NCBI RefSeq assembly: GCF_027587375.1
Contig: NZ_JAMXIC010000001.1
Coordinates: forward strand, 124,001 to 188,000
DNA length: 64,000 bases
Direction: 5' to 3'
Origin: Arthrobacter sp. B2a2-09
GTDB lineage: Bacteria; Actinomycetota; Actinomycetes; Actinomycetales; Micrococcaceae
The position numbers and the translations under genes are program-made. Shown here piece after piece: positions 52,488 through 60,860 of the stretch. Below the pieces are notes generated by a model. That model had not been told where the DNA came from, ran no database searches, and saw only the letters and a program-made list of their open reading frames with translations. The stretch's first letter is position 1. Each line of letters opens with the position of its first letter.

Positions 52488-53123
52488 ATGGGCGAGACAA
52501 CGGCGGAGGCGTCATCAGCGGACCTGATGGTCGACCTGATCATATCGCTGGACGGGTATGCCTCAGCCGTGGGATGGCCCGGCTGGTGGGGTCTGGAGGG
52601 GCCGGAATATCTGGCGTGGCTCGGGCAGGAGGGGGAGAAGGGCTATACCTTCCTTCTCGGGGCGAACACCTACCGGCTGATGTCCAGGATGTCAGAGGAG
52701 GCCGGGGGCGAGGGCTCGGGATTCTCCGAGGATGAGGGGGCTACCCTGACCGGCCTTGCTGCCGTGCCGAAGGTCGTCTTTTCCTCCACGCTGCAGGCGC
52801 CCCTGACGTGGCCGAACTCGGAGCTGGTCACCGGGGACGCAGTCCAGGCCGTGGCGGAGATGAAACGGACCTGGACCGGGCCGTTGAGCACTCTCGGGAG
52901 CCTGAGCCTTTGCCGCTCGCTGCTGACCGCTGGACTCGTGGACAGGTTCCGGGTGGTCGTTTTCCCGGTGATCACGGGCAGCACCGGCCGGGAGCGGATC
53001 TACGACGGCTATCCGGACGTCGCGCTCGAGATGGTGGAGAGCAGGACCTTCGATGGTCGGCTCCAGCTGCTCGAGTACGTCCCCACCGTTCTCAGCGATC
53101 CGCCGGGCAGCGGCCCGACGTGA
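52488..53123 (+). CDS. Dihydrofolate reductase/RibD C-terminal domain family protein
   Basis: 211 aa from the ATG at 52488 behind GAGGAG. VDLIISLDGYASAVG, the cofactor-side YTFLLGANTYRLMS, VPKVVFSSTL, and GSLSLCRSLLTAGLVDRFRVVVFPVITGSTGRERIY follow the RibD_C pattern (NADPH-binding, dihydrofolate reductase fold). Such stand-alone proteins are common in actinobacteria and rarely have known substrates. The next gene starts 22 bases later in the same direction. Confidence 0.88.
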   Translation: MGETTAEASSADLMVDLIISLDGYASAVGWPGWWGLEGPEYLAWLGQEGEKGYTFLLGANTYRLMSRMSEEAGGEGSGFSEDEGATLTGLAAVPKVVFSSTLQAPLTWPNSELVTGDAVQAVAEMKRTWTGPLSTLGSLSLCRSLLTAGLVDRFRVVVFPVITGSTGRERIYDGYPDVALEMVESRTFDGRLQLLEYVPTVLSDPPGSGPT

Positions 53124-53145
53124 ACCAATCCAAAGGGAAGCGGCC

Positions 53146-53946
53146 ATGAACTCGACGATTTTAGTGACGGGCGGAACCGGCACGCTCGGGCGGCTCGTGG
53201 CCTCGCGCCTGCGGGACGGGGGCCACGCCGTGCGCGTGGCGGGACGCCATGCCCCTCCACCCGAGCGGGACATCGAATTCGCGCGGTGTGACTTCGACAC
53301 CGGCGACGGTGTCGAAGCAGCCTTGAGCGGTGTCCGGACAGTGGTGCATTGCGCGGGCGCGCAGAAGGGCGACGGCGACAAAGCCCGCCGCCTCGTCGCC
53401 GCGGCATCCCGCGCGGGTGTGACGCACCTTGTGTTCATCTCCGTCGTGGGGGCAGACACGATCCCGGTCGTGAGCGGCTTCGACCGTGCGGCTTTCGGCT
53501 ACTTCGCGTCCAAGCGGGATGCGGAAGAGGTTGTGGCCGGGTCCGGCATCCCCTTCAGTACCCTCCGCGCCACCCAGTTCTTCGAGCTGACGCTCCTGAC
53601 CGCGCGGGCTATGTCCAAGCTCCCGGTCATACCGGTCCCGAGGGGCTTCCGGTTCCAGCCCGTCGACGCTGGCGAGGTCGCGGACCGGCTCGTCGAGCTC
53701 GCTCTCGGTCAGCCCGCCGGCCTCGTGCCCGATCTTGCCGGGCCGATCTGCTACCCGATGGGTGACCTCATCCGCTCCTATCTCGCCGCAGCCGGTCAGC
53801 GACGCCTCCTCGTTCCCGTTCCCATGGCAGGTAGGGCTGCCAGGGCCATCCGGGAGGGCGCCAACCTGTCCGAGGACAGGGCCGTTGGGCGGAGGACCTG
53901 GGAGGAGTTCCTCACCGAGCAGGTACCCGGTACCGTCCGGAGGTGA
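53146..53946 (+). CDS. NmrA-like/atypical SDR NAD(P)-binding protein
   Basis: 266 aa. The N-terminal TILVTGGTGTLGRLVASRL and GVRTVVHCAG, then VTHLVFISVVGAD and the segment YFASKRDAEEVVAGSGIPFSTLRATQFFEL belong to the NmrA/isoflavone-reductase-like atypical SDRs. Many act as redox sensors or reduce small ketones or quinones. The pairing with a RibD_C protein upstream suggests a two-gene operon. It is convergent with the next gene. Confidence 0.88.
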   Translation: MNSTILVTGGTGTLGRLVASRLRDGGHAVRVAGRHAPPPERDIEFARCDFDTGDGVEAALSGVRTVVHCAGAQKGDGDKARRLVAAASRAGVTHLVFISVVGADTIPVVSGFDRAAFGYFASKRDAEEVVAGSGIPFSTLRATQFFELTLLTARAMSKLPVIPVPRGFRFQPVDAGEVADRLVELALGQPAGLVPDLAGPICYPMGDLIRSYLAAAGQRRLLVPVPMAGRAARAIREGANLSEDRAVGRRTWEEFLTEQVPGTVRR

Positions 53947-53962
53947 CGCTGCCGGTGCGGGC

Positions 53963-54727
53963 TCAACTTCCCATGTCGTCAGCGGCCGGCGGGTGTAGAG
54001 CGGCGTGCCTGGCCCGCGCGGCCGGTTCAACGGAGTCCACGGCATAGGGTTTGGTGGCCGAGCGCTGCAACGGAAGACGCAAGCGCACCTGATAAGGGCC
54101 ATTCCGGAATTTGGCGCGCGGATCCATCTGGATTACCAGGAGTGGCTCTTGGCGGGATGCGTCCACCCGCAGCAGCATGCCGTGCCGCCGACCATCGACG
54201 AGCAGCGGGGTCGCCGGCTCCACCGCGGTCTGCTTGAGGAGGTCCTGATATTTCGGCCCCGCCGCCAAGAACAGAATTCCATGGGAGACCCCGACGACTC
54301 GTAACGGGATTACCGTGTCAGGCTGCCGGGTGGGCTTGGAGTGTCTTTCGTGTTCCTTCGCAAAGGATTCCGTAACTGACTCTAGGGATCGATCGCACTC
54401 CTGGCACCTGGCCCGCGTCCCGACGTCGGCCAAAAGGGTCACAAGCAGCCCCCTTGGGGCGCTGCTCCATTTGTCGGACACGATGTGGCACCAGGCCGGG
54501 TGGTACTCCTCCCCGTACTTCATGACGTAAACCTGGTCTTCGCCGAGGAGGGGCTTGCCCTCCCGTCGAGCGGCCGGCTCGACAGGTTTGAGACTGCCGA
54601 GGCCTTTGGGATCTGGGCGGCCTGAGTAGCTGCGTTTGAGGTAAGTGCGGATCCATGGATTGAGTGGACGTTTTGGGCTAGGAATTGCGGGGCCTTCCTG
54701 TGCGGAGGGAGTGCGTTCGTCCCTCAT
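53963..54727 (-). CDS. Hypothetical protein with cysteine-histidine cluster
   Basis: 254 aa. I recognise no family. The central part has YHPAWCHIVSDKW and TRARCQECDRSLE, a C..C-x-x-C set plus histidine that could bind zinc; the C-terminal half is strand-rich with RHGMLLRVDASRQEPLLVIQMDPRAKF. Both ends look disordered. Starts at 54727, in a divergent gap with the thioredoxin-like gene. Confidence 0.6.
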   Translation of the reverse strand: MRDERTPSAQEGPAIPSPKRPLNPWIRTYLKRSYSGRPDPKGLGSLKPVEPAARREGKPLLGEDQVYVMKYGEEYHPAWCHIVSDKWSSAPRGLLVTLLADVGTRARCQECDRSLESVTESFAKEHERHSKPTRQPDTVIPLRVVGVSHGILFLAAGPKYQDLLKQTAVEPATPLLVDGRRHGMLLRVDASRQEPLLVIQMDPRAKFRNGPYQVRLRLPLQRSATKPYAVDSVEPAARARHAALHPPAADDMGS

Positions 54728-54801
54728 TACCCCCTACCTAGCTTGAAGGCTTTTCGCGCAAGTCGCCAGTCCGGCCGCCGTTGCCCATCGCCGGCGTCCC
54801 C

Positions 54802-54833
54802 TTGACTTATCCCTTAGGGGAAGGTGCAAAGGT
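54802..54833 (+). promoter_or_regulatory. MerR-type promoter/dyad upstream of the thioredoxin-like gene
   Basis: TTGACT at 54802-54807 is followed after seven bases by TAGGGGAAGG (54815-54824) and an AAAGGT at 54828-54833, giving the long 20-base -35/-10 spacing typical of MerR-activated promoters. The same TTGACT-N7-TAGGGGAA occurs, reversed, before the MerR gene at 55255. Confidence 0.6.
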
Positions 54834-54864
54834 GGAGTGCAGGGGATTCAATAAGGGGAAAAGC

Positions 54865-55191
54865 ATGGAAAGAACCAAGGCGGTCACTGACGCGTCTTTC
54901 GACGCCGAAGTGCTGAAGTCAGCCAAACCCGTCGTCGTTGAATTCTGGGCGGATTGGTCTGGACCTTGCACCAGGCTTTCCCCGGTCTTGGAACAGCTCG
55001 CGCTCGAATACGCCGACAAAATCGACGTTGTTAAAGTCAATGTCGATGAAAATCCCGTAACAGCGGGTGCCTTCGGGGTTAGCTCTGTTCCGTCGGTGTT
55101 CTTGTTCAAGGACGGCGAACGAAGAGTCTCCGTGATCGGCGTCGGCGCGAAGCGGTACTTCGAGATGGAATTCGCTGATTACCTGCGCTAA
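54865..55191 (+). CDS. Thioredoxin-fold protein with WSGPC active site
   Basis: 108 aa, normal thioredoxin length and pattern (VVEFWADWSGPC, then VVKVNVDENPVTAGAFGVSSVPSVFLFKDG). The resolving motif is changed: Ser32 replaces the nucleophilic first cysteine, leaving only Cys35, so it cannot work as an ordinary dithiol thioredoxin; the cis-proline is kept (VPS). It starts after AAGGGG and is preceded by a MerR-type promoter. A role in binding thiols or metals, or as an oxidation-resistant trap, is possible. Confidence 0.9.
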   Translation: MERTKAVTDASFDAEVLKSAKPVVVEFWADWSGPCTRLSPVLEQLALEYADKIDVVKVNVDENPVTAGAFGVSSVPSVFLFKDGERRVSVIGVGAKRYFEMEFADYLR

Positions 55192-55212
55192 TCCTGCTTC
55201 ACCCCATGAACG

Positions 55213-55238
55213 CCTTTCCCCTAGAGTGGGAGTCAATG
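55213..55238. promoter_or_regulatory. Reversed MerR-type dyad before the MerR gene
   Basis: CTTTCCCCTA at 55214-55223 and AGTCAA at 55231-55236 are the complement of TTGACT-N7-TAGGGGAAAG, matching the element at 54802-54824. It lies 20 bases before the MerR start and so may autoregulate the gene. Confidence 0.55.
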
Positions 55239-55254
55239 GGGGAAGACGAGGTGC

Positions 55255-55647
55255 ATGGTGCGAATCGGTGAAGCCGCCCAAGCGGCTGGTATGACGAGCA
55301 AGGCCTTGAGATTTTACGAAGAGCACGGGTTGCTGCCGGTTGCGGAGCGCAACGCCAACGGATATCGCGATTACGCGGCCGAAACCATCAACAGGCTCGA
55401 CTTCATTCGCCGTGGACGCGCCGCAGGGCTGGCGCTGGCGCAGATCCGCGAGATCCTGCTTCTGCGCGACGCCGGCCGTTCCCCTTGCACCCATGTGCGC
55501 GACCTTCTGGCCGGTCAGCTGGCCGGACTCGACGCTCAGATCGCCGAACTCGTCGCGCTGCGCGCCACCGTCGCCGAGTACCACGCTGTCGCGGCTGCCG
55601 CGGACCCGGATACGTGCGACGCCGACCGGATCTGCAGCTACCTCTGA
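55255..55647 (+). CDS. MerR-family heavy-metal-type regulator
   Basis: 130 aa. The N-terminal HTH reads MVRIGEAAQAAGMTSKALRFYEEHGLL, followed by a dimerisation helix. Metal-sensor cysteines are at Cys78 (SPCTHV, with His80), Cys121 and Cys127 (DTCDADRIC), as in the CueR/ZntR/HMR branch, which usually have C-x-H-V and a C-terminal C-x(5-8)-C loop. It probably activates the upstream thioredoxin-like gene through the shared dyads. Metal identity cannot be read. Confidence 0.88.
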   Translation: MVRIGEAAQAAGMTSKALRFYEEHGLLPVAERNANGYRDYAAETINRLDFIRRGRAAGLALAQIREILLLRDAGRSPCTHVRDLLAGQLAGLDAQIAELVALRATVAEYHAVAAAADPDTCDADRICSYL

Positions 55648-55751
55648 AAGACTGCATTTTGAACGAGCAGTCCCTGTGAGCGTTTCGCGAACGCTGGCTT
55701 TCTGGATCCCAGGTTATTGACCGCGCGATTGTCGCCAGGGAGGCTTGGCGC

Positions 55752-56123
55752 ATGGCAACTCGATACGGCCGAGGCATCGCCGCCGCGGCAGCCGCGCTGG
55801 CGGTGCTGAGCGGATGTGCGTTGCCGGCAGCGCCGCAAAGCAACGTCCCGACAGGTCCGACAACATCCGCTGCCCCGGGCGTCCCGTTCGCCCTTTTCAC
55901 GCACTGTGGCATCTACGAGGCACAGGTACAAGGCTCCTTCTTTGTTACCGACCAGCCGCTCGACGACGGTCACGGCAATCCGCCTTCAGGCTGGGGCAAC
56001 CCCTACCAGCCGGGCACCATCACCGTGGAAGGCCAAAGGGCAGTCTTCCATGACGGCAGCGGCCACACGGTCACCTTCCACGAACGTGCTGGTGCCACGA
56101 GCTTCCTGAAAACCTGTTCCTGA
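55752..56123 (+). CDS. Small secreted lipoprotein of unknown function
   Basis: 123 aa. A signal sequence with lipobox VLSGCALPA (Cys22) and a Pro/Ser/Thr linker precede a compact domain with FALFTHCGIYEAQVQGSFF and a second cysteine at the end (LKTCS), which may form a disulfide. Such proteins are common in the Arthrobacter group; function is not known. Confidence 0.75.
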   Translation: MATRYGRGIAAAAAALAVLSGCALPAAPQSNVPTGPTTSAAPGVPFALFTHCGIYEAQVQGSFFVTDQPLDDGHGNPPSGWGNPYQPGTITVEGQRAVFHDGSGHTVTFHERAGATSFLKTCS

Positions 56124-56143
56124 GGCTTGGCTTGGCTTGGCTT
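56124..56143. repeat. Four tandem GGCTT units
   Basis: The five-base unit GGCTT is repeated four times directly after the lipoprotein stop codon. It is a short microsatellite and may vary between strains. Confidence 0.8.
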
Positions 56144-56247
56144 GAGCGAAACCAGGCGAGGCGCGGTGGGCTGGTCCAACTGCGGTCACTATCTGACGCG
56201 CCTATCATTGTCTCAGGGGTGCCACCACTGCTTTGCGGAGGGATGAA

Positions 56248-56718
56248 ATGAACCCTGAGCCACAGCCAAACTGGCGCGACCACGGAGTCAAAATCATTCC
56301 TGGTTCGCAGCTCGATACGAATACGGCGCAAACGCCTGGTATGTCAAGGGCGGCAGCGATCACACATGCCCGGGCGGGGGCGAGCAAACTATGGGCAGGC
56401 ACGGTCACCATTGATGGCAACGCTAAAACCGGGGCCCACCATCATGGAGAACTGGAGAGCGTCATATACGTTGTCAGCGGGCGGGCACGAATGCGATGGG
56501 GAGACACCCTGGAGTTTGTCGCGGAGGCTGGGCCGGGCGACTTCATTTTTGTTCCGCCGTTCGTACCCCATCAAGAGATCAACGCGAGCAAGACCGAGCT
56601 TCTCAGTTGCGTACTTGTCCGCAGCGGTCAGGACCCAATAGTCATTAATCTGGAGATCGAGTCCGCAGAGCCCCCGGAAGAAGTCCGCTGGATCGATCCC
56701 ATTCATCCGGCTCCCTGA
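56248..56718 (+). CDS. Cupin-domain protein
   Basis: 156 aa from the ATG at 56248 behind GGAGGG. Cupin motif 1 is GAHHHGELESVIYVVSGRARMRWG with the three histidines and glutamate of a metal site, and motif 2 is PGDFIFVPPFVPHQEIN with the second histidine. Single-domain cupins bind small molecules or act as isomerases, dioxygenases or decarboxylases; no specific activity can be assigned. Confidence 0.85.
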   Translation: MNPEPQPNWRDHGVKIIPGSQLDTNTAQTPGMSRAAAITHARAGASKLWAGTVTIDGNAKTGAHHHGELESVIYVVSGRARMRWGDTLEFVAEAGPGDFIFVPPFVPHQEINASKTELLSCVLVRSGQDPIVINLEIESAEPPEEVRWIDPIHPAP

Positions 56719-56726
56719 ACCGACAC

Positions 56727-57122
56727 ATGTTGGTGAGTGAAGTGAAGCGATTCGTCTTGGCCCTGCTGGCCGCGGTCCTGTGGTTGTGCGGATGCGGCGG
56801 TCAAGGCGGTCCCGACACTGGGAATTCCGGGGTTGTCACCGGCTACGTCCTGACCGCCCCGGTGTGTCCCGTCGAACGTGTCGGTCAGGAGTGCCCGCCG
56901 CGCCCCGTATCAGGGGCCGCCGTTGTCGCCTTGGACGGGGAAGCTGTCCGGAGCTCAACATTGACCGATGGCACCGGCGCCTTCCACCTCACGCTGCCTG
57001 ACGGTCGTTACGTGATCAAAGCGAGCAACGTCGGCGGTTACGTTTCGACGGCTTCCGAGCCGGTGGTCATCTCGGACACTCCCGTTCACGTCACGCTGGT
57101 TGTTGACAGCGGGATTCGCTAA
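56727..57122 (+). CDS. Carboxypeptidase-regulatory-like lipoprotein
   Basis: 131 aa. Lipobox LWLCGCGG near residue 22, then one beta-sandwich domain of the CarboxypepD_reg type: SGVVTGYVLTAPVCP, PVSGAAVVALDGEAVRSSTLTDGTGAFHLTLPDGRYVIKASNVGGY. It is exported and anchored to the membrane; a role in cell-surface binding is likely. Directly follows the cupin gene by eight bases. Confidence 0.8.
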   Translation: MLVSEVKRFVLALLAAVLWLCGCGGQGGPDTGNSGVVTGYVLTAPVCPVERVGQECPPRPVSGAAVVALDGEAVRSSTLTDGTGAFHLTLPDGRYVIKASNVGGYVSTASEPVVISDTPVHVTLVVDSGIR

Positions 57123-57128
57123 GTCGAG

Positions 57129-57551
57129 CTATTCGGCGGACGGTCGTTTTCGTTGTTGTTTCGTCGCCGCCCTGTGTTCCTTTGCGACCCGGTGACGACG
57201 CTTCGAGCTCCGGGTTGGTTTGCTCGCCCGGCGGGCAGCGGCTTCGGGAGCAAGACCCTCCGCCACGAGGCGGGAGAGCTTGGCCAGGGCGATCTCGCGA
57301 TTGCGCAACTGGGACCGCTGCTCGGAGGCGGCCACGGTGATCACACCGGCGATGAGGCGTGGTCCAAGACGCGTGACCAGCATCAGCCGTTGCTCATCGG
57401 AAAGCGCCGCGGAGTCGGCGACATTCCATGACAGTTCGACTCGGCTGTCCGAGGTGTTGACGTGTTGACCGCCTGGCCCCGACGAGCGGGAGAACCGCCA
57501 GCCGAGTTCCGACGTCGGAATCGTGAGCGCGGGCGACACTTCGAGATCCAT
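57129..57551 (-). CDS. arfB: ArfB/ICT1-type peptidyl-tRNA hydrolase
   Basis: 140 aa. The release-factor motif SRSSGPGGQHVNTSDSRVEL carries GGQ at residues 27-29, and the basic C-terminal tail (RRASKPTRSSKRRHRVAKEHRAATK) should enter the mRNA channel of stalled ribosomes. It lacks a codon-recognition domain. It rescues ribosomes on messages lacking a stop codon. Ends seven bases from the convergent lipoprotein gene. Confidence 0.92.
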   Translation of the reverse strand: MDLEVSPALTIPTSELGWRFSRSSGPGGQHVNTSDSRVELSWNVADSAALSDEQRLMLVTRLGPRLIAGVITVAASEQRSQLRNREIALAKLSRLVAEGLAPEAAARRASKPTRSSKRRHRVAKEHRAATKQQRKRPSAE

Positions 57552-57603
57552 GCTGCAAGCGTTTCACGATATGGGCGGGAACAAAGCCCCCGCCCCGTGT
57601 TTC

Positions 57604-58188
57604 TCAGCTCCCGGATGCCTTCGCAGCCTTGATGGCTGCCTTGGCAGCCTGCTTGTTCGCGCGCACTTTTCTCAGCGACTCCGGATCCACGATGTCGGCG
57701 ACAGAAAGAAATGCGCTCTCCTGTCCGTAGGCGCCGGCAGCCTCACGCCAACCCTGTGCCTGGAGTCCGCGCTGCTTGCCGAGTAGCGCCAGGAAGATCT
57801 TTGCCTTTTGCTCTCCGAAGCCGGGCAATTCCTTCAACCTGAGGAGCACTTCCTGGCCATCAGGGTCGTCCTGGGTCCAGATCGCAGTTGCGTCTCCATT
57901 CCAATCGCGCTGAACGACTGCGGCCAGATCCTGGACGCGGCCGGCCATGGAGCCAGGGAAACGGTGGACGGACGGACGCTCCTTGAAGACCTCAACGAAG
58001 CCCGCAGGGTCATATTCGGCGATTGCGGCAGGGGACATGGACCCGATGCGCGTCCGGATCTTTTCGGGTCCGGCAAACGCAGACTCCATGGTCACCTGTT
58101 GGTCTAGCAGCATGCCGATGAGAAGTGCGAACGCGTCATCGCTGAGCAGTTGGTCGGCGGCGGGGTCGCCGGTAATGTGCAGTTCCAT
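57604..58188 (-). CDS. HhH-GPD-type base-excision repair-like protein
   Basis: 194 aa from the ATG at 58188, with GGGAGG nine bases upstream. The helix-hairpin-helix segment LKELPGFGEQKAKIFLALLGKQRGL is present, and LIGMLLDQQVTMESAFAGPEKI resembles HhH-GPD glycosylase-like proteins of actinobacteria. The usual catalytic aspartate region is not clear, so activity is uncertain. A lysine-rich tail follows. Confidence 0.8.
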   Translation of the reverse strand: MELHITGDPAADQLLSDDAFALLIGMLLDQQVTMESAFAGPEKIRTRIGSMSPAAIAEYDPAGFVEVFKERPSVHRFPGSMAGRVQDLAAVVQRDWNGDATAIWTQDDPDGQEVLLRLKELPGFGEQKAKIFLALLGKQRGLQAQGWREAAGAYGQESAFLSVADIVDPESLRKVRANKQAAKAAIKAAKASGS

Positions 58189-58240
58189 GCGCCCATCCTC
58201 CCACCTGCTTTGACCGCACGGGAGTGCCGGTGCGGCCAAC

Positions 58241-58495
58241 TCAGCAGCCGGGTTCGGTCTCCGTCTGCGGGCTCCCCGGCGATTCGCGCCGTTCGTGTGT
58301 CTGCCCGTAGGGAACGTCGCGGCTGATGGCGACGGTGTACCTGGTGTATCCGTGCTGGGTAACCAGAATGCCGTGACGGCGCTCCTTGACGGCATGTTCG
58401 CGGGCGATTTCGACGGCGGTGTTCAGCTCGTTTTCGATGGTGTCGGGATCGTGTGCGGTGATTTCCAGGACGACGTCCGAGTGGCGTTTTATCAT
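58241..58495 (-). CDS. Small hypothetical protein
   Basis: 84 aa from the ATG at 58495 behind GAGAAAGAG. The sequence has a strand-helix-strand arrangement VVLEITAHDPDTIENELNTAVEIAREHAVKERRHGILVTQHG, followed by a charged tail. It looks like a small soluble stress-type protein; no family name is certain. Confidence 0.65.
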   Translation of the reverse strand: MIKRHSDVVLEITAHDPDTIENELNTAVEIAREHAVKERRHGILVTQHGYTRYTVAISRDVPYGQTHERRESPGSPQTETEPGC

Positions 58496-58879
58496 CGTGG
58501 TCTCTTTCTCGGCTGGGAAGTGCCGGGGCTCTCGGCGGTCACGGGCTTCCGGGGCCGGGCGCACCCGGGGAGGTGGAAAGCGGTGGTTCGAGAGGGGTTG
58601 CCCGGCATTCTGTGATGGGGCGGTGGCTGGCCGTAGAGTCCGGCGGGCTTGATCGGCGGAAGCATTTTCCTGCGGATCTGTAGTCAGTTTGGATGATCGG
58701 CGGCTGGGGCACAAGTTGAAATGCCGAAAAAGTTGGCCGTGTCGGCGAAATACATCCGGGAACGCAATCACCCGGGAACGGGGTGTCTGGCTGTCCTAGG
58801 ACCGGGAGGGCCACGCGCCGGAGCCGGGTTCTGCCTTAGTCTCGATTTGGAACCGCCGAGCTATATCGAGGGAGTACCG
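58496..58879. other. Intergenic region upstream of the oxidoreductase pair
   Basis: No gene recognised. A nine-base direct repeat CCGGGAACG (58756-58764 and 58772-58780) and an inverted pair CTCGAT 58841-58846 / ATCGAG 58865-58870 next to the following start codon could be regulatory; GGAAC is also the core of many extracytoplasmic-function sigma promoters. Both are weak. Confidence 0.3.
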
Positions 58880-59752
58880 ATGAGAATTGCAGTCACTGGT
58901 GGAAGCGGAAAACTGGGCCGGCACGTGGTGCGCCGGCTCAGCGGGGACGGGCACCAGGTGTTGAACCTGGACCGTGCGGGCGAAAGGAGCCCGGGTCTGG
59001 CGATCGTTGACCTGCGTGACTATGGTCAGGTGCTGGATGTGTTCTTGGGGCTGGACGACCGGCACAGTGGCTTCGATGCCGTGGTGCATCTGGGGGCCAT
59101 TCCAGCACCCGGTATCGTCCCGGATGCTGCGACGTTTGAGAACAACATGCTTTCGACGTACAACGTGTTCCAGGCGGCCCGCCGGGCCGGCATCAAGAAG
59201 GTTGTCTACGCCTCAAGTGAGACGGTGCTGGGCCTGCCGTTCGACGTCGACCCTCCCTATATCCCGGTGGATGAGGAATACCCGGCCCGGCCGGAAAGCA
59301 CCTATTCGCTGGTGAAGCATTTGGAAGAGCAGATGGCCATCGAGTTGACGCGTTGGGACCCCGAGTTGAGCATCGTGGGGCTGCGGTTCTCAAATGTCAT
59401 GGACGTGGAAGATTACGAACGGTTTCCGTCCTTCGACTCCGACGCCAGGCTGCGTAAATGGAACCTGTGGGGTTACATCGATGGCAGGGACGGTGCGCAG
59501 GCTGTGGCGCGGGCCCTCGAAAACGGCAAGCCGGGGTTCGAAGCATTCATCATCGCGAACGCGGACACAGTCATGAGCCGGTCCAGTACCAGCCTGGCTG
59601 CGGAGGTGTTCCCCGACGTGAAGGTGATCAAGAAGCTGGAAGAGCACGAGACCATGCTGTCCATCGATAAGGCCAGGCGACTGCTGGGCTTCGAACCCGA
59701 ACACACGTGGCGCACCTACCATTCGAACCGCACTACCCCCACCGAGGATTGA
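58880..59752 (+). CDS. NAD(P)-dependent epimerase/dehydratase-type oxidoreductase
   Basis: 290 aa. GxxGxxG in RIAVTGGSGKLGRHVVRRL, then VVHLGAIPAPGIVPDAATFENNMLSTYNVFQAA, KVVYASSETVLG and the Y-x-x-x-K of STYSLVKHLEEQ are typical of extended SDR proteins acting on sugars or sugar acids. ATG 58880 follows GAGGGAG. The aldo/keto reductase gene starts eight bases after its stop, so the two form an operon, likely handling a sugar-like substrate. Confidence 0.88.
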   Translation: MRIAVTGGSGKLGRHVVRRLSGDGHQVLNLDRAGERSPGLAIVDLRDYGQVLDVFLGLDDRHSGFDAVVHLGAIPAPGIVPDAATFENNMLSTYNVFQAARRAGIKKVVYASSETVLGLPFDVDPPYIPVDEEYPARPESTYSLVKHLEEQMAIELTRWDPELSIVGLRFSNVMDVEDYERFPSFDSDARLRKWNLWGYIDGRDGAQAVARALENGKPGFEAFIIANADTVMSRSSTSLAAEVFPDVKVIKKLEEHETMLSIDKARRLLGFEPEHTWRTYHSNRTTPTED

Positions 59753-59760
59753 GGAACATC

Positions 59761-60792
59761 ATGCAATACCGCACTTTGGGCAACAGCGGCGCCGTGGTTT
59801 CGAACTACGCTCTGGGAACCATGACATTCGGGGCCGAAGCTACCGAAGAAACGTCCCACGCCATCCTGGACAGCTACGTCGCGGCCGGCGGCAACTTCAT
59901 TGACACCGCCGATGTGTACAGCGCCGGGGTATCGGAGGAGATCATCGGCCGCTGGCTGGCCGAACGGCCCGATACACGGGACCACCTGGTGCTGGCCACC
60001 AAGGGCCGCTTCCCCATGGGGACTGCGCCGAACGACGTCGGCACCTCCCGCCGCCACCTCAACCGGGCGTTGGACGATTCGCTGCGCCGCCTTGGCGTGG
60101 AGCACATCGACCTTTACCAAATGCACGCGTGGGACCCGATTACACCCCTGGAGGAGACGCTGCGCTTCCTGCACGACTCCGTCAGCAGCGGCAAGATCGC
60201 CTACTACGGGTTTTCCAACTTCCTGGGGTGGCAGCTGACCAAGGCCGTCCACCTGGCCAAGGCCTTTGGCTGGAGCGCACCGGTGACCCTGCAGCCGCAG
60301 TACAGCCTGCTGGTCCGTGAGATCGAATCGGAGATCGTTCCGGCTTCCCTGGATGCGGGCATCGGGCTGCTCCCGTGGTCTCCCTTGGGTGGCGGTTGGC
60401 TCTCCGGTAAGTACAAGCGCGACGTACCGCCCACCGGTGCCACCCGCCTGGGTGAAAACCCGGAACGCGGCATGGAGGCGTGGCAGGCCCGCAACGAGGA
60501 CCCCCGCACCTGGGACGTTATCGGGACAGTGGAAAAGATCGCAGCGGATCATGGCGTCAGTGCTTCCCAGGTTGCACTGGCATGGTTGGCGGACCGGCCT
60601 GCCGTGACCTCCGTGATCCTCGGCGCCCGCACCACGGAGCAGCTGGCGGACAACCTGGCCGCGGCAGACCTGGAACTCAGCCCCGAGGAAACCGATCGGC
60701 TCACACACGTCAGCCAGCCTCGGGTGGGCGTCTATCCCTACGGTCCGATGGCCCAGAGTCAGCGCAGCCGGAAGATCGAGGGCGGCCGGTAA
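59761..60792 (+). CDS. Aldo/keto reductase
   Basis: 343 aa TIM barrel. Catalytic tetrad: Asp and Tyr in NFIDTADVYSAGVSEEIIGRWL, Lys in LVLATKGRF and His in LYQMHAWDP. NADPH-binding GFSNFLGWQL and VILGARTTEQLADNLAA are in place. Reduces aldehydes or ketones of sugars or xenobiotics; operon partner of the upstream oxidoreductase. Confidence 0.92.
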   Translation: MQYRTLGNSGAVVSNYALGTMTFGAEATEETSHAILDSYVAAGGNFIDTADVYSAGVSEEIIGRWLAERPDTRDHLVLATKGRFPMGTAPNDVGTSRRHLNRALDDSLRRLGVEHIDLYQMHAWDPITPLEETLRFLHDSVSSGKIAYYGFSNFLGWQLTKAVHLAKAFGWSAPVTLQPQYSLLVREIESEIVPASLDAGIGLLPWSPLGGGWLSGKYKRDVPPTGATRLGENPERGMEAWQARNEDPRTWDVIGTVEKIAADHGVSASQVALAWLADRPAVTSVILGARTTEQLADNLAAADLELSPEETDRLTHVSQPRVGVYPYGPMAQSQRSRKIEGGR

Positions 60793-60860
60793 CGCCAGTC
60801 GCCAGATTCGACTCCGTAGACACCCGAGGTCCATTGCCCACGAGGCAGGACAGGCGTTGA

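Noticed and set aside
56124..56143. CRISPR or larger tandem array
   Set aside because: The GGCTT units are only five bases and four copies long, with no spacers.
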